From: Pedobacter panaciterrae
GTDB taxonomy: Bacteria > Bacteroidota > Bacteroidia > Sphingobacteriales > Sphingobacteriaceae
Assembly (NCBI RefSeq): GCF_013204795.1
Contig: NZ_JABMKW010000008.1
Coordinates: forward strand, 496,001-560,000
Reading direction: 5' to 3'
Length of the DNA: 64,000 bases
A program made the translations under genes and the position numbers. Shown here piece after piece: positions 23,716 through 33,190 of this stretch. The notes beneath the pieces are model-generated. The model searched no databases and had not been told where the DNA came from. It saw nothing but the letters and a program-made list of their open reading frames with translations. Position 1 is the stretch's first letter. The number at the start of each line of letters is the position of its first letter.

Positions 23716-25725
23716 ATGCGATTTAATAATTTGTTTTATACACTATGTATAGGTGGGATAACCATGTTAACTGGTTTTACCCTTCATACAAATGCACAGG
23801 TTAGTGCCAATCAAAACCCTTATAAAGAATTGCCTTTAGGAGCAATTAAACCACAAGGTTGGTTAAGGGAGATGTTGATCAGACAGAAGGATGGAGCTAC
23901 AGGCAATCTGGATAAGCTTTATCCGGTTGTGATGAACGAGAGAAACGGATGGCTTGGCGGAGATGGCGATCAGTGGGAGCGGGGACCATATTGGATAGAT
24001 GGACTTTTGCCGCTCGCTTATCTTTTGGATGATAAAGCACTTATCGCCAAAACAAAGCCCTGGGTAGAATGGGCGATTAAAAGTCAGCAACCCGATGGTT
24101 ATTTCGGACCAACTAAAGACTATAGCTATGAGCGTGGTATGCAGCGCGATAACAGTAAAGACTGGTGGCCAAAAATGGTAATGTTGAAGGTACTTAAACA
24201 GTACTATTCTGCGACAGGCGATAAAAGAGTGATTACATTGATGACCAATTACTTTAAATATCAGTTAAAAGAATTGCCATCAAAACCGCTTGATCATTGG
24301 TCTTTTTGGGCGCGTTACCGTGGGGGCGACAACCTTCAGGTGATTTACTGGCTGTATGACATTACCGGAGATAAGTACCTTCTGGATCTTGGAGAATTGG
24401 TGCATAAGCAGACTTTTGATTATACCAATGCTTTTTTAAATACAGACATGTTATCCACTTTTGGAAGCATCCATTGTGTTAATCTGGCCCAGGGATTAAA
24501 AGAGCCTATTATTTATTATCAGCAGCATCGCGATAATAAGTATCTGGAAGCCACGGATAAAGGTCTTAAAGACATACGTATACAAAATGGCGTGGCTCAT
24601 GGGCTATATGGCGGAGATGAAGACTTGCACGGAAACAATCCAACACAAGGATCGGAACTTTGCAGCGCGGTAGAGATGATGTTTAGTTTAGAAAGTATGC
24701 TGGAAATTACAGGTAAAATTAATTATGCGGATCATCTTGAAAAGATTGCGTTTAATGCTTTGCCTGCACAGGTGTCGGATGATTTTATGGACCGTCAGTA
24801 CTATCAGCAGGCCAACCAGGTTATGGTTACCAGACATACCCGTAATTTTAATCAGGACCATAGTGGAACAGATCTGTGCTATGGTTTACTTACAGGGTAC
24901 CCATGCTGCACTTCTAATATGCATCAGGGATGGCCTAAATTTGCACAAAACCTTTGGTATCAGACAGCAGATAAAGGGATAGCTGCTTTAGTATATTCTC
25001 CAAGTGAGGTTAAAACCACAGTAGGCAACGGAGTAGAAGTGACCTTTAAAGAGGAAACAAATTATCCTTTCGAAGAGCAGATCAAGTTTACACTTAGCAT
25101 GGCCAAAAAGGTAAAATCGGCTTCTTTCCCTTTTCACCTTCGTATACCTGAATGGTGTAAAAAAGGATCGGTAAAAATTAATGGACAGGTGTTTAAAGAA
25201 GCTGCGGGCAACCAGATCGTTAAAATAGAACGCGAATGGAAGTCGGGCGATGTGGTTGAATTGGAATTGCCAATGCATGTTTATAAAAACAGCTGGTATG
25301 AAAATTCAGTGTCTGTAGAACGTGGACCAATTACGTATGCTTTAAAAATGAATGAAGAAGTGACAAGGGTTAAGAATGATAAGGATCCAATAGAATATGG
25401 GAATTATTATGATGAGATAAGGTCATCTTCGCCATGGAACTATGGGCTGATTGAGACGCCAGATAACAAATTTGATGAGCAATATAAGGTAGAGAAAACA
25501 GGGATAGTTTCCAATTATCCATGGAACCTTAAGAATTCGCCAATTGCGATTAAAACAAAAGGCAAAAGAATTCCTTCGTGGCAATTGTATAATGAAATGA
25601 CAGGACCAATTCCGTATAGTTTTGTATATGGTATAGAAACCTCTTTAGAAGAAGAAATTACGCTCGTGCCTTATGGCTGTACCAGCTTGAGAATTTCACA
25701 GTTTCCACTGGTTCAGCGGAAGTAA
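23716..25725 (+). CDS. GH127-family glycoside hydrolase (beta-L-arabinofuranosidase-like)
   Basis: A 669-residue secreted enzyme with signal peptide (RFNNLFYTLCIGGITMLTGF, then THTNAQ). The catalytic domain belongs to the former DUF1680, now GH127/GH146, which contains beta-L-arabinofuranosidases acting on plant glycoproteins and pectin side chains. The zinc-binding set known from the Bifidobacterium enzyme is visible: Glu314 and Cys316 in GSELCSAVEM and Cys397-Cys398 in YPCCTSN. An (alpha/alpha)6 barrel start (GPYWIDGLLPLAYLLDD) and a beta-rich C-terminus follow. Forms an operon with the PHP-like gene; a strong hairpin ends it (25746-25796). Confidence 0.88.
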   Translation: MRFNNLFYTLCIGGITMLTGFTLHTNAQVSANQNPYKELPLGAIKPQGWLREMLIRQKDGATGNLDKLYPVVMNERNGWLGGDGDQWERGPYWIDGLLPLAYLLDDKALIAKTKPWVEWAIKSQQPDGYFGPTKDYSYERGMQRDNSKDWWPKMVMLKVLKQYYSATGDKRVITLMTNYFKYQLKELPSKPLDHWSFWARYRGGDNLQVIYWLYDITGDKYLLDLGELVHKQTFDYTNAFLNTDMLSTFGSIHCVNLAQGLKEPIIYYQQHRDNKYLEATDKGLKDIRIQNGVAHGLYGGDEDLHGNNPTQGSELCSAVEMMFSLESMLEITGKINYADHLEKIAFNALPAQVSDDFMDRQYYQQANQVMVTRHTRNFNQDHSGTDLCYGLLTGYPCCTSNMHQGWPKFAQNLWYQTADKGIAALVYSPSEVKTTVGNGVEVTFKEETNYPFEEQIKFTLSMAKKVKSASFPFHLRIPEWCKKGSVKINGQVFKEAAGNQIVKIEREWKSGDVVELELPMHVYKNSWYENSVSVERGPITYALKMNEEVTRVKNDKDPIEYGNYYDEIRSSSPWNYGLIETPDNKFDEQYKVEKTGIVSNYPWNLKNSPIAIKTKGKRIPSWQLYNEMTGPIPYSFVYGIETSLEEEITLVPYGCTSLRISQFPLVQRK

Positions 25726-25745
25726 AGGTTGTAAGTAAACAATTG

Positions 25746-25796
25746 AGCTGTTACAGGAGTGTCTTTCTTAAGCAAGATACTTTTGTAACAGCTTTT
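25746..25796 (+). terminator. Rho-independent terminator of the GH127 transcript
   Basis: AGCTGTTACA (25746-25755) pairs with TGTAACAGCT (25784-25793), and AGTGTCTT (25758-25765) with AAGATACT (25774-25781); with G-U pairs the stem is about 20 bp with an 8-nt loop, followed by TTTT. The 3' half lies inside the last 26 bases of the convergent REC gene, so coding and terminator sequence overlap. Confidence 0.75.
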
Positions 25797-26175
25797 CCAA
25801 TTCCTGAGGAAAGAGGGGTTTCTTTAGAAGCTTAATTACATATGGATTGGCCTCAGCCTTTTTAATATCACCAAAATCCAGAGTAGATGAAAGTATTGCG
25901 ATTAAGCATTTATCTTTTACAACTGCGGGGAATTTCTTGTAGATTTCTAAGAATTCGAATCCGTCCATTTCGGGCATTTGTATGTCCAGCAAAATAAAAT
26001 CGGGTAGATTTGCTACATCGTCAATATGTTTGTTTAGATAAGACAGCCCTTCTTCACCAGAGTGACATAGAATCGTCTCATCAAACAATTTAGAGATTGA
26101 GATGATCTTTGAGTTTATTTTAAGATCCACCTCGTTATCATCCACCAGCATTACTTTTTTGTACTTACTTAACAT
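25768..26175 (-). CDS. Single-domain response regulator (REC)
   Basis: A 135-residue REC protein with no output domain. The acidic pocket is Asp12-Asp13, the phospho-acceptor Asp64 lies in FILLDIQMPEMDGFEF, the Ser/Thr switch is in LIAILSST and the conserved Lys in KLLKKPLFP. It is the last gene of the Rv1355c-led operon; its start overlaps the REC-histidine kinase gene by 11 bases. Single REC proteins act as phosphate shuttles or docking partners, and this one may take phosphate from either kinase next to it. Its stop region contains half of a terminator for the opposite strand. Confidence 0.92.
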   Translation of the reverse strand: MLSKYKKVMLVDDNEVDLKINSKIISISKLFDETILCHSGEEGLSYLNKHIDDVANLPDFILLDIQMPEMDGFEFLEIYKKFPAVVKDKCLIAILSSTLDFGDIKKAEANPYVIKLLKKPLFPQELEKLLQKYLA

Positions 26176-27244
26176 TAGGGATTGTAATTTTAAAAGTTGT
26201 TCCTTCTGCAGTATTTGAACTTACAGATATCTTTCCATTAATCTTGTTGAGCGCTTCTTTAACAATAAATAAACCTAACCCACTACCATGATTGGTCTTG
26301 CTTTTAAAGAACTGTGTGAAAATCTTTTCCAGATGTTCATTTAATATGCCCATTCCATTATCAGCAATGGTAATTTCTACTGCTGTTGGGCTGACATTAA
26401 CATTGATATCTACTTTTTTATTCTTCTCATCTTCTTTTTGATATTTAATAGCATTAGATATCAGATTCCCTAATATCACTTCTATTCTGAAAACGTCTCC
26501 ATGAAAAGGAATATCCTGTTTAATGTTTACATGGAAATGTGTGTCTCTATCACTATAAGAATAAAGCTCAATCAGTTCATTTATAAGGGTTGAGAAATTT
26601 ACAGGTGTATGTTTGGCAACGGTTTTATTGTTTTTATAATATTGTAATGTTTTTTGAATATAGTAATCCAGTTTATTAGAACAGGTTTCTATTAAGCCCC
26701 AGTATTCGCCGCTGGAATTAAAAAGACCCTCCATTTTTACAAGGTTCACTATACCCATTGCCGAAACCAGAGGAGCTCTTAATTCATGAGAAATACTATA
26801 AATAAACCTATTTAGTTCATCATTGGTTTTCTCTAACTCAACAATTTTATTCCTTAAGTCTATTTTGGCTTTGTAAGCATCGTAAGCGTTCTTTATGGAA
26901 TTATGAAGTTCCAAGTCATTCCATGGCTTAGTGATGTATCTGTAAATGTCGCCATGATTAATGGCATCTGCCAATGCTTCTATGTCAGTATAACCAGTAA
27001 GTAAAATTCTTATAGGGTCTGGATAGATTTCAATAATGCTTTTGAAAAATTCCACTCCTGTAGTTTGCGGCATTTTTTGATCCGCTATAATTACATGAAC
27101 AGAAACATTTTCCAATATGGTTAAACCCTCGGCAGCTGAAAGAGCAGTATAGATCTCATATTGTCTTCTAAAGCCTGCTTTAAAAGCGTGTAAATTGTTC
27201 TCTTCGTCATCAATATAAAGAACCCGTACTGTTGGCGCATTCAT
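26165..27244 (-). CDS. REC-histidine kinase hybrid
   Basis: A 359-residue soluble protein. Residues 1-120 form a receiver (VLYIDDEENNLHAFKAGFRR, Asp55 in IIADQKMP, ILLTGY, Lys in ITKPW). Then come a helical linker and a kinase: His153 in YSISHELRAPL, followed by a HATPase with N box NLISNAIKYQ, G boxes IADNGMGIL and GSGLGLFIVKEAL. There is no sensor or membrane domain, so its input is probably phosphoryl transfer or the upstream 7TM kinase. It overlaps the following REC gene by 11 bases and lies 16 bases after the 7TM kinase gene. Its REC is closely similar to those at 32533 and 33191. Confidence 0.92.
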   Translation of the reverse strand: MNAPTVRVLYIDDEENNLHAFKAGFRRQYEIYTALSAAEGLTILENVSVHVIIADQKMPQTTGVEFFKSIIEIYPDPIRILLTGYTDIEALADAINHGDIYRYITKPWNDLELHNSIKNAYDAYKAKIDLRNKIVELEKTNDELNRFIYSISHELRAPLVSAMGIVNLVKMEGLFNSSGEYWGLIETCSNKLDYYIQKTLQYYKNNKTVAKHTPVNFSTLINELIELYSYSDRDTHFHVNIKQDIPFHGDVFRIEVILGNLISNAIKYQKEDEKNKKVDINVNVSPTAVEITIADNGMGILNEHLEKIFTQFFKSKTNHGSGLGLFIVKEALNKINGKISVSSNTAEGTTFKITIPNVK

Positions 27245-27260
27245 AAATAAAGTGTTAATT

Positions 27261-29414
27261 TCAGTTTATAGGCAAGGTAATAATAAATTCGGTACCTTGA
27301 TTCACTTTTGTTACAACATCAATATTTCCATGATGATTTTCTATAATTCTAAAAACTATAGATAGACCTAATCCTGTTCCCTCGCCAACATCTTTAGTAG
27401 TAAAGAATGGCTCAAATATTTTTTGCCTTACTTCCTCTGGCATACCCGTTCCAGTATCCTTTATGCTGATTTTCACTTGGTTACCGTCTTGCCATGATCT
27501 TATTGTCAGAATGCCGGGTTCATCTTTGGCGCCTTTCATTTTAATGGCATGTATCGCATTAGAGATTAGATTCATGAAGACCTGGTTAATTTTTCCAGGT
27601 AAACATTCTACTTTAGGGATATCTCCAAAATCTTTTATTACTTCAAGATGATCAGGGAATGTATTTTTAACGAGAACAAGGGTAGAAGCAAGGCCTTCAT
27701 TCAGGTCGACAGGCTTTGTGTCATTTTCATCAAGTCTGCTAAAGTTTTTCAGGCTTTTAATAATTTCAGCAGTCCTTTTAGCTCCTTCAGAAATTCCTGA
27801 CAATAGGGACTTGATCTCATCCCTTACAAAATCTATATCAATTTGTTTTTTAAATGAATCAATTTTAGCAAGCTGAGGATTAAGATCTTCATTGAAGTCC
27901 AGTTTCTCGTACATCATGATTACACTGTCCATGTCAAGAATATCCAATTCCAGCGGTTTGATGTTTGAGGTAACGAAATTAATAGGATTGTTGATCTCAT
28001 GTGCTATACCAGCCGTTAGCTGACCTAATCCAGCCATTTTTTCTGAATCTACCAGCTGGCTTTGCGCTTCTTTTAAGTCGCTTAAAGTAACTTCAAGGGT
28101 TTGGTAAGACTCCTGTAATTCAAGCGTCCGTTCATTCACCTTTTTCTCTAATTCAATATTTTGTTGCAATATCAATTGCTCATTTTCAAGTGATATACGA
28201 AGTGCTTCGGCCTGTGAATCTTCTTTCTCCTTTTTAAAGATGTTGATTTTGTCTGCAAGCGCAAAGGATAGCAAGATCACTTCAAGGGCAGAGCCAAAAG
28301 GCATCATGTTGTAAGTGATCGTATTGTAAGGTAAAATATTATAGTCTTTAAGCACAAAAATACAAAGACCAAACAAGAACATGCTCCACGCAATTAGAAA
28401 GAATTTTGCTGGGCGATAACCTTTTCCGTAAACTAAAACTGCATTTAAAAGCATAAACAAGGCTACCGACATGGCCGCCATTTGAAGCAGCTGATAAGAT
28501 ACGTTCATGTTTCCCAAAAACATCAGTATAAATGCGATGAAGTATAGCAGATAGAAAACCCTTGAGAATTTATGCAGTTTTGGTAGGAATTCCTTGGTAT
28601 GGAGGAATTTTTTCATAAACTCCAATCCTGTTAAAGCCGCCAGTGGTGTCAATATGTACACCGCATGGAACGAGATCCATACATTGTTCGGCCATAGATA
28701 CTTAAAAGGGAAGCCTTGGAAATTTGCCTGAAGTAAACCTATAAATAAAATGTTGATGATGTAATACAGGTATGTATTGTCCTTTGTTGAAATATATAGG
28801 AATAAATTATAGGTAAACATAACCACCAATACCCCGGCAAAAATTCCAAATATCAAAAACGAATCTGCATTCTTGGCAGTAATGATATTGCTTTCGCACA
28901 GTGTGGTGGGAACCTGAAGCTGTTCATATCCACTTATTTTAAGATAAATGGTAGTGGTTTTTCCGGGGTCTAAGCTAAACTTGAAAGTGCTGAAAGGATT
29001 GTCAAATGTTCTCTTGTAATAAGGACGCCTGTCTCCTATAAATTCTTTGTAGACAACATTATTTTGGTCATCTAGCTGATAAAAATCAACATAATCTATT
29101 GTGGGTAAAGGAATTTGAAGGATGAGGTGAGGGTCATTTGTATTATTTTGTACTTTGAACTTTAGCCAGTAACTGAAATTACTTATGCCCAAATTAGGCA
29201 CGTCAGAATCAACAGCTTTAAACTCTTCGCTGCTTATTACTGCCTTAAGGTTAAGTTTGTTGCTTGTATCGGTAAGCAATAACATTTGTTTGCCAAAATT
29301 GCTTAACGTCTCATCATTATGTAGTTTAATGGCTTCCTGACTTATGGCAGGTAATGCTATCGAGCACGTAAGTAGCAAGGCAAAGAATAACCTTAATAAA
29401 AAAGATCTAATCAT
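27261..29414 (-). CDS. 7TM sensor histidine kinase (7TMR-DISM type)
   Basis: A 717-residue membrane kinase. A signal sequence ([20 protein letters not shown]) leads to a periplasmic 7TMR-DISMED2-type ligand domain (about residues 40-175, with [15 protein letters not shown] and [13 protein letters not shown]), then seven membrane helices (about 185-390), a coiled coil, and a kinase core with phospho-acceptor His472 in [12 protein letters not shown], HATPase motifs N ([10 protein letters not shown]) and G ([20 protein letters not shown]). DISM receptors bind carbohydrates or other small ligands. Third gene of the operon; its 5' end overlaps the GNAT-like gene by 8 bases. Confidence 0.93.
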   Translation of the reverse strand: MIRSFLLRLFFALLLTCSIALPAISQEAIKLHNDETLSNFGKQMLLLTDTSNKLNLKAVISSEEFKAVDSDVPNLGISNFSYWLKFKVQNNTNDPHLILQIPLPTIDYVDFYQLDDQNNVVYKEFIGDRRPYYKRTFDNPFSTFKFSLDPGKTTTIYLKISGYEQLQVPTTLCESNIITAKNADSFLIFGIFAGVLVVMFTYNLFLYISTKDNTYLYYIINILFIGLLQANFQGFPFKYLWPNNVWISFHAVYILTPLAALTGLEFMKKFLHTKEFLPKLHKFSRVFYLLYFIAFILMFLGNMNVSYQLLQMAAMSVALFMLLNAVLVYGKGYRPAKFFLIAWSMFLFGLCIFVLKDYNILPYNTITYNMMPFGSALEVILLSFALADKINIFKKEKEDSQAEALRISLENEQLILQQNIELEKKVNERTLELQESYQTLEVTLSDLKEAQSQLVDSEKMAGLGQLTAGIAHEINNPINFVTSNIKPLELDILDMDSVIMMYEKLDFNEDLNPQLAKIDSFKKQIDIDFVRDEIKSLLSGISEGAKRTAEIIKSLKNFSRLDENDTKPVDLNEGLASTLVLVKNTFPDHLEVIKDFGDIPKVECLPGKINQVFMNLISNAIHAIKMKGAKDEPGILTIRSWQDGNQVKISIKDTGTGMPEEVRQKIFEPFFTTKDVGEGTGLGLSIVFRIIENHHGNIDVVTKVNQGTEFIITLPIN

Positions 29415-30102
29415 AGACAGGTATTAATAACTGATAATCTATATCTATCTCACCCTTTGGCCCCTGCTCAATTGTATGTTGTATTGGATTATTTCTCAAA
29501 TCAAATATACGATCTCTATCATACTCATCTGCCGTTTCCAAAGTTTCGGCATTCATCTTTCTCAATACTCTTGCAATATAGTCGTCTTTTGGATAAAAAA
29601 ACTCACCATTATTACCAATTCCATTTTCAACTATGAAACCAACCCTTCTTACCATGGGCATGGTGTAGTCTCCACAGATGGTAAATAGTGATCCAAGTCT
29701 GATTTGATTTACAATTGCAATACCGGCTCTTACAAGCAAAAGGCTGATACCTATGCCTGCAACGCTTTTTGCATTCCACAAACCGCAGAGTTCACCCGTT
29801 CCATCGTCAAAGTATTCGTTGATCACGTGTGCTACTTTTGGATCCATGTATCCTACTGCCTTTTCGACCGGCAAGGGATGAATCCCATCTGCAATATGAA
29901 CTCTTACTCCTCCAACAACGTTTCCCTCTTCATCCTCGGCAACTATACCATGTACACTTGGCAAATCCATCCACAGCCTGTTATTGGTTGTAATGTTAGT
30001 GATACCATAATCTCTCAATACCTGAACATGCCCATCTAGATACCTCTCGCAAGTGTCAAGATCTTTAATTGCTGTAAAAGATCGAAATGTAAATTTTCTC
30101 AT
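29407..30102 (-). CDS. GNAT/FeeM-fold acyltransferase-like protein
   Basis: A 231-residue soluble protein I recognise only at fold level. The central part (HGIVAEDEEGNVVGGVRVHI, GELCGLWNAKSVAGIGISLL, then LFTICGDYTMPMVRRVGFIV) has the order of a GNAT-type N-acyltransferase: a beta strand with a G-G bulge, a pyrophosphate-loop-like G-I-G and a late strand ending in VGF. The FeeM/autoinducer-synthase branch shows a similar pattern. The RGxGxG loop is not canonical. It sits between the ThiF-nitroreductase gene (7 bases away) and the sensor kinase gene (8-base overlap), so it is in the same transcript. Substrate unknown; assignment by pattern. Confidence 0.55.
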   Translation of the reverse strand: MRKFTFRSFTAIKDLDTCERYLDGHVQVLRDYGITNITTNNRLWMDLPSVHGIVAEDEEGNVVGGVRVHIADGIHPLPVEKAVGYMDPKVAHVINEYFDDGTGELCGLWNAKSVAGIGISLLLVRAGIAIVNQIRLGSLFTICGDYTMPMVRRVGFIVENGIGNNGEFFYPKDDYIARVLRKMNAETLETADEYDRDRIFDLRNNPIQHTIEQGPKGEIDIDYQLLIPVYD

Positions 30103-30109
30103 ATTGTGT

Positions 30110-32407
30110 CTAGGAAAACTTTAAAATATCTTCCAGTGGTCTTTTTAATGATCTAGAAGATGCTTCGTCAGCGTAAGACAACCTGAACATAAAAATTCCA
30201 CAATTATTTCCCAAAGCAGGAAATATTTTCCGCAAGTCGTATTGTAGGGATTCAAGTTCTTGGGCCATATTAGCCGTCATACCAGCACCATTAGTCTGAT
30301 TAAACCTATCAAATACAAACAGCGTGCCGCTGATAGGTTGAAACGAGAGACCGTTCAAATTAGCAGTGATCCATGCTCTTTGAAGAGCTTCGCCACCTTT
30401 CACAAAACTTTCCGGACTATACTCCGGCATGCTGATCAATCCGATGGCCGACGAAGAAGCAACCCCTCCTTTAGATATTTTTTCAAAAGCGCTTCCGCCT
30501 CCCCATTTGTTTAATAAAGTAATTACTTCAGGTTTAGCAGCAACCATCATTCCGGTCCTGTCACTCTCAGATAATTCCAGTGTGGCAATGTCGATTCCTT
30601 CAATTATCGGTGATCCGTCTGCAGAAGGCCATTTGATCTCTTTCGTAAAGAGGTCATGGTGGCCTTGAGGATGCAAGAATCTCAATCTTTCTACTGATGC
30701 TACAATGTTTGCTATTTCATTAATCGAGTCTCTATCTTCTACAAGATCCAGATGGGCATTTGGTTCATCAATGGTTACATTCTTACTTATTTTTGCAGTA
30801 ACGGCAGCGTCAATAGGTTGCTGATCACCTTTCTTTCTATTAGTTAACCTTAATCCTACCCCAGCAATCAACTCATTGCGATAGGTTTGTCCCTCTGCTT
30901 TGCTAAATCCAAATGCTGCGATTAATCTACTGTCACTTCCTGCCGGAAACAAATTGATTGTTGTTTCCAAACCAAGGCTGGCAGCTTTTATTTTTAAATT
31001 CTCAATAGCGGCTCCAAGTGAAATATAAGAAGCTGTATTCTGAAAGTCCATCCATGAAATCGATTGGTTTTCATCATGGAACAAGAACAATTGTTCTTTA
31101 TGATATAAAAACTTCCAAGGCTGGCTATTGCCTCCGGATGGGGCGAGTCCTGCAGCTGCAGCTAATTCTTTTACCTGCTCATGTGTGAGTGTCAGTTTTG
31201 AATGAATTTCAGTAGCTACTATATCTGCTGCTTTTTGCATCTCATCTAATTTCAACTCGGGAGCGGAATAATCTATCACCTTATAGAAATCGTCTTCAGG
31301 TTTTACTTTGTCGCTGATGATTTCTTCAAGGTCTACAAAATACCTTCCTGAATCATTGTATTGTCCTAATGCAATCCTTCTGCAAACATCAGCACCTAAA
31401 GCACCACCTAAAGCCACCGCCGAGGCCAATTGCGGCCAGGTAGTGATAGACTGCCCAACTTCAACCATAGAAGCTTTTAATCGATCTGACGACGTCTCTA
31501 AGCCCACCATAGGAAGGAGATAGGGGATCTTCTCTTCATTGGTCTTTAAATATTTAATTTTTGTGTGATCCAGGTGGTCTATTAGTCCATGTAATATAGC
31601 TCTGTCTGGCTCAAGGTCAAACCTTTCCACATCCAGCGTGCCTTTATCGCTGGCATCCATTACAACGGGAACACGAAGCGCTTTTGCCTTATGTCTTAGT
31701 AAAATTTTAATATCCAGTCCATCACACTCATCTACAATCACATCAAGTTTTCCGCCTTCCAAAAAGAAGCGATCCATATTCTCTTCCGTCATCCCATCCT
31801 CAAAAAGTGTAACTTTCAAAAAAGGATCTATTTCTTTAATTTCTCTGGCTACAATCACTACTTTCGGCAAGCCCAGGTTGTGTACACCAGTTCGGATCCT
31901 GTTTAGGTTTGTTAGTTCCAGTAAATCAAAATCCGCAAGTCTGATCTCTCCAAAACCACGTTCCATAGCCATAGTTATGGATACTGATTGGCCTACAGAA
32001 AGACCAACAACACCAACTTTTTGCCTGCCTAAAATATCCCTTTCTTCTCTTGTGATCTTGTAAATGTTGCGGCTGGTCCGCATTTCGATAAATTCTTCTT
32101 CATCAAGCAAATGCACTAAACGTTCAGACCATGGGTAATATACCCATACCCCATATTCCTGCATAGACAGATCACCGATATGAAGTTTTTTTAAGTGCTT
32201 TAATTCTTCTGCACTTGGTTTCTTTTTGGGTAATTTAGACTTTATTAGATCATCCAACTGAGTGTCAATTTGATCATGTATGGAGATGTGTTGCTTCTTT
32301 TTAAGCAATTCCTCTAGCCTGTTTTTGTCATTTTCCAAATAAATTCGAAAAAATAAAGGCTCTGTAGCCATAGTGTTTTCCACTGAGTTGTTCTCAAATA
32401 ATAGCAT
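30110..32407 (-). CDS. Rv1355c-family ThiF-nitroreductase fusion protein
   Basis: A 765-residue two-domain protein. Residues about 110-340 are an E1/ThiF-like adenylating fold: VGVVGLSVG (Gly-rich loop, 135-139), then LADFDLLELTNLNR with the Asp residues that bind ATP-Mg. Residues about 410-765 are a nitroreductase-like flavin domain with APSGGNSQPW (422-431). It matches the Rv1355c (MoeY) family. Only three Cys occur (228, 342, 736), with no CxxC zinc site and no obvious catalytic Cys, so it probably adenylates but does not form a classical E1 thioester. Start is ATG 32407; TTG at 32437 and ATG at 32371 are alternatives. First gene of the sensory operon. Confidence 0.82.
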   Translation of the reverse strand: MLLFENNSVENTMATEPLFFRIYLENDKNRLEELLKKKQHISIHDQIDTQLDDLIKSKLPKKKPSAEELKHLKKLHIGDLSMQEYGVWVYYPWSERLVHLLDEEEFIEMRTSRNIYKITREERDILGRQKVGVVGLSVGQSVSITMAMERGFGEIRLADFDLLELTNLNRIRTGVHNLGLPKVVIVAREIKEIDPFLKVTLFEDGMTEENMDRFFLEGGKLDVIVDECDGLDIKILLRHKAKALRVPVVMDASDKGTLDVERFDLEPDRAILHGLIDHLDHTKIKYLKTNEEKIPYLLPMVGLETSSDRLKASMVEVGQSITTWPQLASAVALGGALGADVCRRIALGQYNDSGRYFVDLEEIISDKVKPEDDFYKVIDYSAPELKLDEMQKAADIVATEIHSKLTLTHEQVKELAAAAGLAPSGGNSQPWKFLYHKEQLFLFHDENQSISWMDFQNTASYISLGAAIENLKIKAASLGLETTINLFPAGSDSRLIAAFGFSKAEGQTYRNELIAGVGLRLTNRKKGDQQPIDAAVTAKISKNVTIDEPNAHLDLVEDRDSINEIANIVASVERLRFLHPQGHHDLFTKEIKWPSADGSPIIEGIDIATLELSESDRTGMMVAAKPEVITLLNKWGGGSAFEKISKGGVASSSAIGLISMPEYSPESFVKGGEALQRAWITANLNGLSFQPISGTLFVFDRFNQTNGAGMTANMAQELESLQYDLRKIFPALGNNCGIFMFRLSYADEASSRSLKRPLEDILKFS

Positions 32408-32456
32408 CGCAATAATAGATAAAAAATATACCCCCAATTATTTATTTCAATAAATA

Positions 32457-32473
32457 CAAAAATAGTATATTTG
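32457..32473. promoter_or_regulatory. Back-to-back -7 elements of divergent transcripts
   Basis: On the minus strand TATTTTTG (complement of 32457-32464) lies 50 bases before the Rv1355c-family ATG. On the plus strand TATATTTG (32466-32473) lies 59 bases before the REC gene ATG. The two -7 boxes are adjacent, so polymerases would compete, and the two transcripts are likely co-regulated. I see no perfect -33 TTTG for either, suggesting activator dependence. Confidence 0.5.
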
Positions 32474-32532
32474 CTAAATATTTAACTATCTTAAGTAGGA
32501 GTTTAAACAATTTTGCATGGTTTTTTAGTTTT

Positions 32533-32997
32533 ATGGATAGGCAAATAATAAGTGTATTGTATGTTGATGATGAAATACATAATCTAAACGCCTTTAAAGC
32601 TTCTTTTAGAAGGGTTTTCAATGTGCATACAGCAGAGTCTGCTGCTGAAGCAGTGCAAATATTGAAGCAAGAACATATTAATATCATACTTACCGATCAG
32701 CGCATGCCTGTTACCACAGGTATAGAATTCTTAGAATCAATCATTGATGAATATCCTGATCCAATTAGAATACTTCTTACTGGATATGCTGATATAAATG
32801 CAGTTATTGATGCAATCAATAAAGGGCAGGTTTATCTATATATTGCTAAGCCATGGCAAGAAGAGGAACTCCGATCAGCTCTGGAAAAAGCTTTTGAAGT
32901 ATATTCTTTAAGGGAGAGAAATAAAGAATTAAATGAGGAACTTTTACTTGTTAACGAACAATTAGAGTTTATGTTGAGACAGAAGTTATTGTCTTAA
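32533..32997 (+). CDS. Response regulator, REC plus coiled coil
   Basis: A 154-residue receiver protein without DNA-binding output. The REC pocket is Asp12-Asp13, phospho-acceptor Asp55 in IILTDQRMP, Thr in LLTGY, and Lys in YIAKPW. The C-terminal 30 residues (ERNKELNEELLLVNEQLEFM) form a coiled coil, likely for dimer or partner contact. It is closely related to the REC at 33191 and to the N-terminal REC of the hybrid kinase (26165). It is divergent from the Rv1355c operon and shares its control region, so it may be a downstream phosphate acceptor. Confidence 0.9.
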   Translation: MDRQIISVLYVDDEIHNLNAFKASFRRVFNVHTAESAAEAVQILKQEHINIILTDQRMPVTTGIEFLESIIDEYPDPIRILLTGYADINAVIDAINKGQVYLYIAKPWQEEELRSALEKAFEVYSLRERNKELNEELLLVNEQLEFMLRQKLLS

Positions 32998-33190
32998 GTT
33001 ATAGCTTTTGAGCCCTCAAATAAGATCCGAATAGTTCAGTTTGATTTGTCTGAAAAATCAGGCACTTGGAGTTTAAGTCAAACAATTATTTAAAATAATT
33101 AAAACTTGTACTAGAAAATAACTTTTAAGCTAAATAACTTCATTAAAACTTATTAAATCGATATATTTAACAAAAAACATTTCAGAGAAT

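Noticed and set aside
31638..32063. 141-codon plus-strand frame inside the Rv1355c-family gene
   Set aside because: Ser-rich antisense shadow of a gene with clear ThiF and nitroreductase motifs.
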